Position numbers and translations under genes: made by a program | Notes under the pieces: generated by a model | What the model was told of the DNA's origin: nothing | Database searches by the model: none | What the model saw: only the letters and a program-made list of their open reading frames with translations | DNA from: JAZKHT01 sp040385245 | GTDB lineage: Bacteria > Pseudomonadota > Alphaproteobacteria > Rhodobacterales > Rhodobacteraceae | NCBI GenBank assembly: GCA_040385245.1 | Contig: JAZKHT010000006.1 | Location: forward strand, 62,001 to 126,000 | Direction of reading: 5' to 3' | DNA length: 64,000 nt | In this document: positions 25,060 to 32,716 of the stretch, piece after piece | How the letters are laid out: each line of letters begins with the position of its first letter | Position numbering within the stretch: the stretch's first letter is position 1

Positions 25060-25841
25060 CAGGCGTTGCCTGCGGGCCAGTCGTGCCCTTCGTCAAACCC
25101 GTCGCGCGCCCAGCGATAGAGCGCGTCATAAAGCGTCATCCCTGCCTCCAACTGTTCCAGATCGTCGCGGTACAGGCGCGACAGGCCGACAGATATCGCC
25201 AGTAAACCCGCCGCCTGCGGTGATGCCTCATGCCGGTCTGTGTCGGCGGCGCGGATGACAGCGGCAAGACGGTCAAGCGCCGGGGAATGCAGGGCAAAAT
25301 CATCCAGCATGGCGTCAAAGCTGCACTGTTCGCCACGGTGCGAAAACGATACGCCATCGATGTCAAAGGGCGTCGCGCCAAAGCGGTCCGCCACCGCCAG
25401 CACCTCGGACGGGGCGACGAACAGGAACCGGGCGGCGGGGTTCACAAAGCGGCGGATCAGCCACGGGCAGGCGATGCGGTCGATCTTTGGCCGATGGCGC
25501 GTCACCCACAGCGCTGTCTGCGGCCACAGATCGACGGGCAGCATGGGCAGCTGTGCCTGTTGCCAGGCGACCATTCCACCTTCCAGCACCTCGGCCGGGG
25601 TGCCGTCGGCCCGCAGCAGGGCCGCCACCCCTTCGGACAGTTTGCGCCCCCTGTGGCAGATCACCACCACGCGGCGCGGACCTGCAACCACGCGGTCATG
25701 CGGCACAAGCCGTGCGCCGGGGATCAGTCGGGGCAGGTCCGCCACATCTTCGGGCAGGCGCACATCGATCAGGTCGGGTGCGTCGGGGGTGCCGATCAGG
25801 CGCATCAATTGCGCGGGCGTGATCTGGTTGGGGTGGGGCAT
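25059..25841 (-). CDS. chrB: Rhodanese domain fused to ChrB C-terminal domain (chromate resistance)
   Basis: Fusion of 260 residues. Residues about 1-105 are a rhodanese-like domain (LIDVRLPEDVADLPRLIPGA) with Cys in VVICHRGRKLSEGVA at the active loop. Residues about 120-255 are the ChrB C-terminal domain (RPKIDRIACPWLIRRFVNP, FDIDGVSFSHRGEQCSFD). The usual N-terminal regulatory part of ChrB is missing, so this form is probably enzymatic rather than the chr repressor. The ATG at 25841 is preceded by AAAGGA. The promoter and palindrome upstream suggest regulation by a factor encoded elsewhere. Confidence 0.87.
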   Translation of the reverse strand: MPHPNQITPAQLMRLIGTPDAPDLIDVRLPEDVADLPRLIPGARLVPHDRVVAGPRRVVVICHRGRKLSEGVAALLRADGTPAEVLEGGMVAWQQAQLPMLPVDLWPQTALWVTRHRPKIDRIACPWLIRRFVNPAARFLFVAPSEVLAVADRFGATPFDIDGVSFSHRGEQCSFDAMLDDFALHSPALDRLAAVIRAADTDRHEASPQAAGLLAISVGLSRLYRDDLEQLEAGMTLYDALYRWARDGFDEGHDWPAGNA

Positions 25842-25892
25842 GACTGCATCCTTTGGCCGGGGGCTGTGGATGCGACGCTTGGGCTGACGCCT

Positions 25893-25916
25893 CACGGGGT
25901 GTTCGCGGACCCCGTG
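25893..25916. promoter_or_regulatory. Operator-like inverted repeat at the chrBA start point
   Basis: CACGGGGT (25893-25900) and ACCCCGTG (25909-25916) are perfect 8-bp arms separated by 8 nt. The repeat sits right after the chrB -10 box, covering the expected start of transcription, a classic repressor position. In RNA it would be a hairpin at the 5' end of the leader. A T5 run on the plus-strand side makes it look like a terminator, but no plus-strand gene runs into it. Confidence 0.55.
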
Positions 25917-25920
25917 CCTT

Positions 25921-25949
25921 TTTCTAGGAAATCCAGCCCCTGCGGTCAA
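25921..25949 (-). promoter_or_regulatory. chrBA promoter
   Basis: On the minus strand TTGACC (25949-25944), exactly 17 nt, then TAGAAA (25926-25921). Both boxes are close to the alphaproteobacterial housekeeping consensus. The ATG is 80 nt downstream. Confidence 0.6.
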
Positions 25950-25983
25950 GCCGGGGCATCAAAAGCGCGGCCCCGAAATGGGT

Positions 25984-26009
25984 GCCCCGCCGGGGTGAAC
26001 CGGCGGGGC
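25984..26009. terminator. Strong GC hairpin between apt and chrBA
   Basis: GCCCCGCCGG (25984-25993) and CCGGCGGGGC (26000-26009) form a perfect 10-bp stem with a 6-nt loop. No T-run on either side. It may end or protect the mtnP-apt transcript arriving from the right. Confidence 0.5.
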
Positions 26010-26129
26010 TGGGTGGGGTAGGTGACTTTGCAAGCAACGTCGGGTTGCCCCGACACATGCAGGTCTAAGGTCGAAGTGTTGACGAAAGGTTAACGAAATT
26101 CGGAATTGCACGTTTTTTGGAATAATAAG

Positions 26130-26143
26130 TCGAAAATTTTCGA
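26130..26143. repeat. 14-bp perfect AT-rich palindrome after apt
   Basis: TCGAAAATTTTCGA, starting 7 nt past the apt stop on the minus strand and followed there by a T-rich stretch. It resembles the arms of the inverted repeat at 21057-21092. Confidence 0.6.
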
Positions 26144-26149
26144 AGAACC

Positions 26150-26686
26150 CTAAAGACCGTCGAAGGCGCACAGGGCATGCACCTCCATCCCCATGGCTTC
26201 CAGCTTTTTACGGCCCCCCAGATCGGGCAGATCGACGACAAAAGCGCAGCCCACCACCTCGGCGCCCAGCCGTTCGATCAGCTTGATCCCTGCCTCGGCG
26301 GTGCCGCCCGTCGCCAGCAAATCATCGACCAGCAGCACCTTTTCGCCGGGTTGCATGGCGTCGTCATGCACCTCGACCACTGCTTCGCCGTATTCCAGCG
26401 TGTAGGACTGGGAAATGGTCTGGCCGGGCAGTTTGCCCTTTTTGCGGATCGGCACAAAGCCGGTGGACAACTGATGCGCCACCGCGCCGCCAAGGATAAA
26501 GCCCCGCGCCTCAAGCCCCGCCACCTTGTCGATCCGCATCCCGGCATAGGGTGACAGCAACTGGTCCACACACATGCGAAACCCGCGCGGATCGGCGAAC
26601 AGCGTTGTCACATCGCGGAACAGGATGCCTTCGTGCGGAAAGTCCACGATGGTGCGGATGTAATCCTTGACGGTCTTTTTCATCAT
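26150..26686 (-). CDS. apt: Adenine phosphoribosyltransferase
   Basis: Apt, 178 residues, turns adenine plus PRPP into AMP. The PRPP loop is VLLVDDLLATGGTAEAG and the N-terminal KDYIRTIVDFPHEGILFRDV is typical. The ATG follows the mtnP TAG with no gap, so the adenine released by MtnP is salvaged by the next enzyme of the same transcript. Normal length; all motifs intact. Confidence 0.97.
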   Translation of the reverse strand: MMKKTVKDYIRTIVDFPHEGILFRDVTTLFADPRGFRMCVDQLLSPYAGMRIDKVAGLEARGFILGGAVAHQLSTGFVPIRKKGKLPGQTISQSYTLEYGEAVVEVHDDAMQPGEKVLLVDDLLATGGTAEAGIKLIERLGAEVVGCAFVVDLPDLGGRKKLEAMGMEVHALCAFDGL

Positions 26687-27574
26687 CTATCCCTTCAGCA
26701 CGCGGCCCGCGACCGCATCGAGTTTTGCCAGCAGATCAGCATTGCGCATGGCGGGTGCCGTCATCAGCGCATGGGTCAGGCTGTGGTCGCAGGCCTGCGG
26801 GCAGGGCGCGCGGACGGTTTGCAGCAATCCGGGAAGACGCGCGATCAATCCGCGTGCATGGCCTGCGTTTTCGGTCAGTGTGCGGATCACCATTGCCACA
26901 TCCACAGCTCCATGGCTGTCGTGCCAGCAATCGTAATCGGTGACCATGGCGACGCAGGCGTAGCAAAGTTCAGCCTCGCGCGCCAACTTTGCCTCGGGCA
27001 TGCCGGTCATGCCGATCACATCCGCCCCCCACGACCGGTACAAGCGCGATTCGGCAAGGGTGGAAAACTGCGGCCCCTCCATCGCCAGATAGGTCGCGCC
27101 CTGATGCACCCGAACGCCGATATCGGCGGCGGCATCGGCGCAAGCCGCCGACAGACGCGGGCAGGTCGGGTGGGAAAAGCCGACATGCGCCACGCAGCCC
27201 GTGCCGAAGAACGATTTTTCGCGCGCAAAGGTCCGGTCGATGTACTGATCGACCAGCACAAAATCGCCGGGCCGGTAATCCTGCCGCAGACTGCCCACCG
27301 CTGACACCGCCACCACATCGGTGCAGCCCAGCCGTTTCAACGCGTCAATATTGGCGCGATAGTTCACATCCGACGGGGACAGCACATGCCCCCGCCCGTG
27401 ACGCGGCAGAAACGCCATGGGCATTCCACCCAGTCGGCCCACCAGAATGTCATCCGATGGCTTGCCCCAGGGTGTTTTCACCTTGACCCAGGACGCACCC
27501 TCCAGCCCGTCGATCTGATAGACCCCCGACCCGCCGATCACCCCGATCATGGTGTGCCCGGATTTGGTTTGCAT
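26687..27574 (-). CDS. mtnP: S-methyl-5'-thioadenosine phosphorylase
   Basis: MTA phosphorylase of 295 residues that splits 5'-methylthioadenosine (from polyamine or homoserine-lactone synthesis) into adenine and methylthioribose-1-phosphate. Motifs: VIGGSGVYQIDGLEG, PRHGRGHVLSPSDVNYRANI, YLAMEGPQFSTLAES and the purine-site VTDYDCWHDSHGAVD. The ATG at 27574 has AGGGGA upstream. It is transcribed ahead of apt, with nothing between them. Confidence 0.95.
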   Translation of the reverse strand: MQTKSGHTMIGVIGGSGVYQIDGLEGASWVKVKTPWGKPSDDILVGRLGGMPMAFLPRHGRGHVLSPSDVNYRANIDALKRLGCTDVVAVSAVGSLRQDYRPGDFVLVDQYIDRTFAREKSFFGTGCVAHVGFSHPTCPRLSAACADAAADIGVRVHQGATYLAMEGPQFSTLAESRLYRSWGADVIGMTGMPEAKLAREAELCYACVAMVTDYDCWHDSHGAVDVAMVIRTLTENAGHARGLIARLPGLLQTVRAPCPQACDHSLTHALMTAPAMRNADLLAKLDAVAGRVLKG

Positions 27575-27705
27575 GATCGTATCCCCTGTCCACTCGGTCC
27601 GGTGGCAGCTTATGCGGCGCTGCGGCACGGCGAAAGGGGCTTGGCAAATGCAGATGCGGACGCGCGCGCCTTGTGCGACTGTGGGCAACGGCGGGGGGAA
27701 ACGCG

Positions 27706-28293
27706 ATGCAGGTGGCGGAACGGTTGGCAGCGGCGGTGCAGGATCTGCTGGCGGATGTACCAGAGGCAGACGCCTTTCGCAGCGGCTGGCCTGATCTGCG
27801 CGCGACCCGCCCGCAGGTGCCGGGCCAATTGCCGGTCTGCGCTGTTCTGCCCACTTTGGCCGACCATGCGGCACCGCAAACCGCCGCCCTTGTCGCCGCC
27901 GTCATCGATGCCGCCCCGATGCTGGAATGGCGGCAGACCTATGGCCCCGATGACTTTGGCCCCGCCTTCTTGCAAGGCTATGGCTGGACGGAACTGATCG
28001 GTCTGCGCGGCCCGATACCCGGCACCACGCTGGCGATGGGGTTTCTGCTGCTTGGCCCCGGCATCGCCTATCCGCCCCACGCGCACGAGGCATCCGAACT
28101 CTATCTGCCGCTTGCCGGCACCGCCCTGTGGCAGCAGGGCGGGGCGGATTTCACCGCCGTCCCACCAGGACGCGCGATCCTGCACGCGCCGTGGGTGCCA
28201 CACGCCACCACGACCACGGGGCAGGGGGTGCTGGCGCTTTATCTGTGGCGGGGGGGCGATCTGGCGGCAAAGTCGCGGATCGTCGGGCGATGA
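27706..28293 (+). CDS. DMSP lyase family cupin (DddL/DddQ-like)
   Basis: A 195-residue protein with a C-terminal cupin. Motif 1 is PPHAHEASELYLPLAGTALW, giving the HxHxxxExY metal set of the DMSP-lyase cupins; motif 2 has PWVPHATTT with the last His. The N-terminal helical half includes LEWRQTYGPDDFG and WTELIGLRGP. DddL/DddQ/DddW lyases cleave dimethylsulfoniopropionate to DMS and acrylate, a trait of marine Rhodobacterales. ATG at 27706 has GGGGGGAA before it. The gene stops exactly where the convergent flavin-reductase gene stops. Activity is family inference; no dddT transporter or acrylate genes adjoin. Confidence 0.75.
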   Translation: MQVAERLAAAVQDLLADVPEADAFRSGWPDLRATRPQVPGQLPVCAVLPTLADHAAPQTAALVAAVIDAAPMLEWRQTYGPDDFGPAFLQGYGWTELIGLRGPIPGTTLAMGFLLLGPGIAYPPHAHEASELYLPLAGTALWQQGGADFTAVPPGRAILHAPWVPHATTTTGQGVLALYLWRGGDLAAKSRIVGR

Positions 28294-28878
28294 TCATCGC
28301 TCTCCCGGTCGGGGCATTTCGAACACATCGCGCACGATGGTATAATCGCGATAGCCCATACGGGCGACGGGCTGGTAGCGGGTGGCGTCAAACTTGCCGT
28401 CGATCAGGCAGTCATCGCGCACATGTATCCCCGTCACTTCGCCCAGGATCAGGAAATTGTCCTTTCCCTTCAGCGCGATGATGTCTGTCACCACACATTC
28501 CAGCGTCGCGGGCGCATCTGCGACGCGCGGGCAGGGGATCGTGGCGCAGTCCGCCTTTGCCACGCCGGTCAGCACAAATTCATCCACCCCGCGCGCGACC
28601 ATGGCCGAGGATTCGCTCATCGCGTCCCGATGTGCCTCACCCACCACATTGACGGCAAATACGCGGGTGTCGCGGATGTTGGTAAGGCTGTCCTTCACCC
28701 CGGTCGAGGCGAACATCACCTGCGGCGGCACATAGGCCACCGCATTGAAAAACGAATAGGGGGCCAGATTGTCACCCATCGACCCCCGGCTGGAAATCCA
28801 GCCGATCGGGCGCGGTGTCACCAGCGCGTTGAACGGATTGTGCGGCAGGCCGTGGCCTTCGGCGGGGCGATAGAACAT
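28294..28878 (-). CDS. Flavin reductase-like / FMN-binding split-barrel protein
   Basis: A 194-residue flavoprotein of the flavin reductase-like family: NPFNALVTPRPIGWISSRG at the start, YSFFNAVAYVPPQVMFAST, TRVFAVNVVGEAHRDAM. The PRPIGWIS segment is the FMN-phosphate region. Members reduce FMN with NAD(P)H or act on small aromatics; the specific reaction is unknown. ATG at 28878 has GGAGG upstream. Convergent with the DMSP-lyase-like gene with no gap between stops. Confidence 0.86.
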   Translation of the reverse strand: MFYRPAEGHGLPHNPFNALVTPRPIGWISSRGSMGDNLAPYSFFNAVAYVPPQVMFASTGVKDSLTNIRDTRVFAVNVVGEAHRDAMSESSAMVARGVDEFVLTGVAKADCATIPCPRVADAPATLECVVTDIIALKGKDNFLILGEVTGIHVRDDCLIDGKFDATRYQPVARMGYRDYTIVRDVFEMPRPGER

Positions 28879-28977
28879 CTGGCCTCCGAACGGTGGTTTG
28901 AACCTGACGTAGTCGCATGCTACCCGCGTTTCCAGAAGATTCGGACGACCTCTCAAGGCGAAGGAACCGCGCAAGGC

Positions 28978-29463
28978 ATGTATCGGCTGGAAGAGGAAAC
29001 CGAAGACGACTGGTGGGAGGTCGAGGCGCTGTATGATCTGTGCTTTGCGCCGGGGCGCACGGCGCTGTCGTCCTACCGCTTGCGCGACGGTGTGCCGACG
29101 GTGGCGGCGCTGTGCCTGATCCTGCGCGATGACGATGGCACGCTGGCCGCCGCGATCCGCTATTGGCCTGCCGAGGTGGGGGGCCAGGACGTTCTGCTGC
29201 TGGGCCCCGTCGCCGTTCACCCCACCCGGCAAGGCGAAGGGCTGGGGGGACTGTTGATCAACGAATCGTTGGCCGAGGCCCGCCGTATGGGCTGGGAACG
29301 GGTGCTGCTGGTCGGCGACGCACCGTATTACTCGCGGTTCGGGTTTCACAAACTGACCGGCGTCGACATGCCGCCGCCCACAAACCCCGACCGCATCCTT
29401 GGTCTGGCGCTGAAACGCGGTGCATGGGACGGGGTGACGGGCCTTGTGACCAAGGCCACCTGA
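28978..29463 (+). CDS. GNAT family N-acetyltransferase
   Basis: A 161-residue GNAT enzyme of the YhbS-like group. The acetyl-CoA pyrophosphate loop is HPTRQGEGLGGLLI; LLLGPVAV precedes it as strand 4 and VLLVGDAPYYSRFGFHKL is the conserved late segment. Substrate unknown. Start at the ATG that precedes MYRLEEETEDDWWEV; AAGGAA lies 13 nt upstream. Confidence 0.88.
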   Translation: MYRLEEETEDDWWEVEALYDLCFAPGRTALSSYRLRDGVPTVAALCLILRDDDGTLAAAIRYWPAEVGGQDVLLLGPVAVHPTRQGEGLGGLLINESLAEARRMGWERVLLVGDAPYYSRFGFHKLTGVDMPPPTNPDRILGLALKRGAWDGVTGLVTKAT

Positions 29464-29504
29464 CAGGCATTGCGCAAAGGATGCCGTCGCCCCACAATGG
29501 GGGC

Positions 29505-30263
29505 ATGGAAACCTTGCCCGCGATTGCCGCCCCCGACCGCACCCCTGAAATCAAGGCGCTGGCCCGCCGGTATCGCCGTGCCAACGGCCCGGTGATGTCC
29601 TTGGTCAACCGTCTGGGCGGCGCGATGGAGGGTAAGCTGTCCGCCATCCCCCCCGGCATCCGCCTGCAGATCGAGGCGGTGACCGAACGCGCGCTGCTGG
29701 CAGCACACGGCCTTGCGGCGCAAGGGTCGCGCGCGCCGGACATGGGCCGGTCCGGTCCCTTGGCCGCTGCCATGCTGACAGGGGCTGCGGGCGGGGCGGG
29801 CGGCATTGCCACATCAATCGCCGAACTGCCGTTCACGATCACCGTGATCCTGCACGCCATCCGCCGTGCCGCGGTGGACGCAGGCTATGACCCCGACGAT
29901 CCCGCGATCCGGGCCGAATGTCTGCGGGTCTTTGGCGCAGGGGGGCCGCTTGCCACCGATGACGGCATCAACACCAGCTTTCTGTCCGCAAGGCTGACCG
30001 TGACCGGCCCCGCCATCCAAAGGATCGTGGCGACGGTCGCCCCCCGCCTTGCTGCGGCCTTGGGGCAAAAGCTGGTGGCACAGGCGGTGCCGATCCTTGG
30101 CGCGGTGGCAGGTGCCGGGCTGAACGCTGCCTTCCTGACCTATTACCGCGAAATGGCCGAAATCCGCTTTGCCCTGCTGCGTCTGGCAGAACAGCACGGG
30201 GCCGAACCCGTGCTGACCGCCTTTCGCGACGCCATCGAACCCGCCCGGATCGCCAAGGCCTGA
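29505..30263 (+). CDS. EcsC family protein
   Basis: A 252-residue protein of the EcsC family, named for a Bacillus gene near an ABC exporter. Recognisable parts are a glycine-rich hydrophobic stretch (TGAAGGAGGIATSIAELPFT), CLRVFGAGGPLATDDGINTSF and the end region VPILGAVAGAGLNAAFLTYY. It is likely membrane-associated; no biochemical function is established. ATG at 29505 (after GGGGG) is preferred; ATG at 29481 would add eight residues. Confidence 0.83.
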   Translation: METLPAIAAPDRTPEIKALARRYRRANGPVMSLVNRLGGAMEGKLSAIPPGIRLQIEAVTERALLAAHGLAAQGSRAPDMGRSGPLAAAMLTGAAGGAGGIATSIAELPFTITVILHAIRRAAVDAGYDPDDPAIRAECLRVFGAGGPLATDDGINTSFLSARLTVTGPAIQRIVATVAPRLAAALGQKLVAQAVPILGAVAGAGLNAAFLTYYREMAEIRFALLRLAEQHGAEPVLTAFRDAIEPARIAKA

Positions 30264-30302
30264 CCTCGCGCTTTCATCTTGGCCGAAGTGTCGGGCGGAT
30301 GG

Positions 30303-32546
30303 TCAGTCCGTCTGTGTCACCAGCCAGTCGATCAGCGCCCGGCGCACCGACACCTCGCCGTTCGTGCGCGCGGCATCTATGACCGCGCGGGCCTCTGCAA
30401 GGTCCACCCGCCGCAGCAACGCCTTGACCGGCCCGATAGAGGCGGGGCGCATCGACAGGCTGCGCAGGCCCATGGCCGCAAAGGCCAGTGCTTCGATGGG
30501 ACGGCCCGCATCCTCGCCGCAGAACGACAGGGGCGTGCCGGACTCGGCACAGCGGTTGATAATATGTTCCAGAAACGTCAGGAACGACACGTTCAGCGTG
30601 TCATACCGCCGCCGCACCCGTTCGTTTTCGCGGTCGGCGGCAAAGAAGAACTGTTTCAGATCGTTGCCGCCAATGGACACGAAATCGGTCAGGTCAAAGA
30701 ACGCCTTCGGGGCATAGGCAAGGCTGGGCGTTTCCAGCATCGCGCCGATCTCGACGCTGGCGGGGGCTGGGTGGCCCATGGCGGCCTCGCGCTCCAACTC
30801 ATTCAGCACGGCCTCGCGGGCGGCGGTGAATTCCGACAATTCGGTGATGAAGGGGAACATCACCGTCAGGGGCCGCCCCTTGGCCGCGCGGATCAGCGCC
30901 TGCAACTGCATGCGCAGGACACCCGGCTTGTCCAGCCCCACGCGGATCGCGCGCCACCCCATCGCGGGGTTCGGCTCGTCCTGCGGTTTCATGTAGGGCA
31001 GCACCTTGTCCGACCCGATATCCAGCGTGCGGAAGGCCACGCGCTTGCCGTGGGCCGCATCCATCACGCGGGAATACAGTGCCGCCAGTTCGGCCCGTTG
31101 CGGCATCTTGTTGCGCACCAGAAACTGCAACTCGGTGCGGAACAGGCCCACGCCTTCGGCACCCGAGCCATCAAGGCTGGGCAGGTCGGCCATCAGTCCG
31201 GCATTCATCTGCAAAGTCGTGACCGTGCCGCATTTCGACACCGCAGGCAGGCCGCGCAGGGATGCATAGCGCTGCTGCGCCTCGGCCTGCATGGCGATCT
31301 TGTCGCGGAAGGCGCGGGCGACGGTTTCTTCGGGGCGCAGATGCACGATCCCCTGATCCCCGTCGACCAGTATCGAATCACCGTTCAGCGCCTCGGTCGT
31401 GATGCGTTCGGCGTTGATCACCAAAGGAATGGCCAGCGCGCGGGCCACAATGGCCGCGTGTGACCCGACCGAGCCTTCTTCCAGCACCACGCCCTTCAGC
31501 TTGCGCCCGTATTCCAGCAATTCGCCGGGGCCGATGTTGCGCGCGACGAGCACCGGGTTCTCGGGCATCTCGGCCCCCGTGTCGGCCCCCTGTCCGGTCA
31601 GGATGCGCAAAAGACGGTTCGACAGATCGTCCAGATCGTGCAGCCGTTCGCGCAAATAGGCGTCGGGCACCTGTTCCAGCCGCGCTCGGGTGGCGGATTG
31701 TTCCTTTTCCACCGCCGCCTCGGCCGACAGGCCGCGCGCGATGTCATCTTCCATCCGTTTCAGCCAGCCGCGCGAATGGGCGAACATGCGGTACGCCTCA
31801 AGCACCTGTTTCTGGTCCTTGTCCAGACTTTCGACCGACAAGAGGTCATCGACCGACACGCGCAGCTTTCCCACCGCCTCGCGGATGCGGTCAATCTCGG
31901 TCAGCGGATCGTCGGCGACGGGGTTGGTGACGACGACGCGGGGTTCGTGCAGCCACACGCGCCCTTCGGCGGCACCTTCCTGACCGGTGCCCCCCCGGAT
32001 CATCACGGGCTGCTTGTGCAGCGCCTTCATCGCCTCGCCTTCGCCGTTGAAGGCGCCAAGCTCGGTCATTTCGGCCAGCACCATGGCCACGACTTCCAGC
32101 GCGTAAACCTCGTCGTCGGAATATTGGCGCGCGGTTTTCGACTGCACGATCAATACGCCCAGCTTTTCCCCGACCCGCTGGATCGGCACGCCCAGAAAGG
32201 CCGAGAAAATCTCTTCCCCGGTTTCCGGCATATAGCGAAAGCCCTTTTCGGCGGGCGCGTTGCCGGTGTTGACCGGCAGGCCGGTGCGGGCGACGCGGCC
32301 CACCAGACCTTCGCCCAGTTTCAGGCGGGTCTTGTGGACGGATTCCTTTTTCAGCCCTTCGGTCGCGCACAGTTCCAGCGTTTCAGGGTCGCGGAACAGG
32401 TAGATCGAGCACACCTCGGTTCCCATCGAATCCGCGATCAGATGGGTGATGCTGTCCAGCCGTTCCTGCCCCTGACCCGGGGTCGCCAACGTGTCGCGCA
32501 ACCGGCGCAGAAGCTTGCGGCTTTCGCTTTCGGTGCGTTCGGGCAT
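30303..32546 (-). CDS. ptsP: Phosphoenolpyruvate-protein phosphotransferase of the nitrogen PTS (EI-Ntr)
   Basis: PtsP of 747 residues. An N-terminal GAF domain (about 1-165: GTEVCSIYLFRDPETLELCA, LGEGLVGRVARTGLPVN) is joined to enzyme I: the phospho-His region GSHAAIVARALAIPLV and the PEP-binding barrel (AEGVGLFRTELQFL, MFPFITELSEF, SIGGNDLKQFFFA, FCGEDAGRP with the catalytic Cys replaced in context). It phosphorylates NPr and EIIA-Ntr, which regulate potassium, nitrogen and carbon responses rather than import sugar. ATG with GGGGAT upstream. A 7-bp inverted repeat lies before the gene. Confidence 0.95.
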   Translation of the reverse strand: MPERTESESRKLLRRLRDTLATPGQGQERLDSITHLIADSMGTEVCSIYLFRDPETLELCATEGLKKESVHKTRLKLGEGLVGRVARTGLPVNTGNAPAEKGFRYMPETGEEIFSAFLGVPIQRVGEKLGVLIVQSKTARQYSDDEVYALEVVAMVLAEMTELGAFNGEGEAMKALHKQPVMIRGGTGQEGAAEGRVWLHEPRVVVTNPVADDPLTEIDRIREAVGKLRVSVDDLLSVESLDKDQKQVLEAYRMFAHSRGWLKRMEDDIARGLSAEAAVEKEQSATRARLEQVPDAYLRERLHDLDDLSNRLLRILTGQGADTGAEMPENPVLVARNIGPGELLEYGRKLKGVVLEEGSVGSHAAIVARALAIPLVINAERITTEALNGDSILVDGDQGIVHLRPEETVARAFRDKIAMQAEAQQRYASLRGLPAVSKCGTVTTLQMNAGLMADLPSLDGSGAEGVGLFRTELQFLVRNKMPQRAELAALYSRVMDAAHGKRVAFRTLDIGSDKVLPYMKPQDEPNPAMGWRAIRVGLDKPGVLRMQLQALIRAAKGRPLTVMFPFITELSEFTAAREAVLNELEREAAMGHPAPASVEIGAMLETPSLAYAPKAFFDLTDFVSIGGNDLKQFFFAADRENERVRRRYDTLNVSFLTFLEHIINRCAESGTPLSFCGEDAGRPIEALAFAAMGLRSLSMRPASIGPVKALLRRVDLAEARAVIDAARTNGEVSVRRALIDWLVTQTD

Positions 32547-32572
32547 GTCATCCCCAATAAGGTGGTCTTTAT

Positions 32573-32598
32573 CGTTCGTGTTAGATCATAGACGAACG
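32573..32598. promoter_or_regulatory. Inverted repeat upstream of ptsP
   Basis: CGTTCGT (32573-32579) and ACGAACG (32592-32598), perfect 7-bp arms with a 12-nt AT-rich spacer, 27 nt before the ptsP ATG. TATGAT inside it on the minus strand could be a -10 box; no good -35 is seen. Confidence 0.4.
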
Positions 32599-32716
32599 GG
32601 AAACGGAACGTCCCTTACACCCTGCCGACCCAATCCCCGCCCGCGCACGAATAATCAGCGCATTCGGTCGGGCTGTCTGGATTTTTCGCAGGAAAATCGT
32701 GGCTGGTGCGGCGAAA

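Larger units (their letters stand above)
25842..26149. other. Intergenic region upstream of chrBA (308 bp)
   Basis: Contains the chrB promoter and palindrome (25893-25949), a strong GC hairpin (25984-26009), and an AT-rich stretch with a 14-bp palindrome just after apt (26130-26143). No gene seen. Confidence 0.7.

Noticed and set aside
25842..25916. Riboswitch in the chrB leader
   Set aside because: Only a single hairpin; no match to the conserved cores of fluoride, manganese or other riboswitches that I know.
25893..25924. Rho-independent terminator for plus-strand transcription
   Set aside because: It has a stem and T5 run on the plus strand, but no plus-strand gene leads into it; its place at the chrB start point makes an operator more likely.
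25959..26171. 70-codon minus-strand frame between apt and chrB
   Set aside because: It overlaps the end of apt, crosses a GC hairpin and has no ribosome site or homology.
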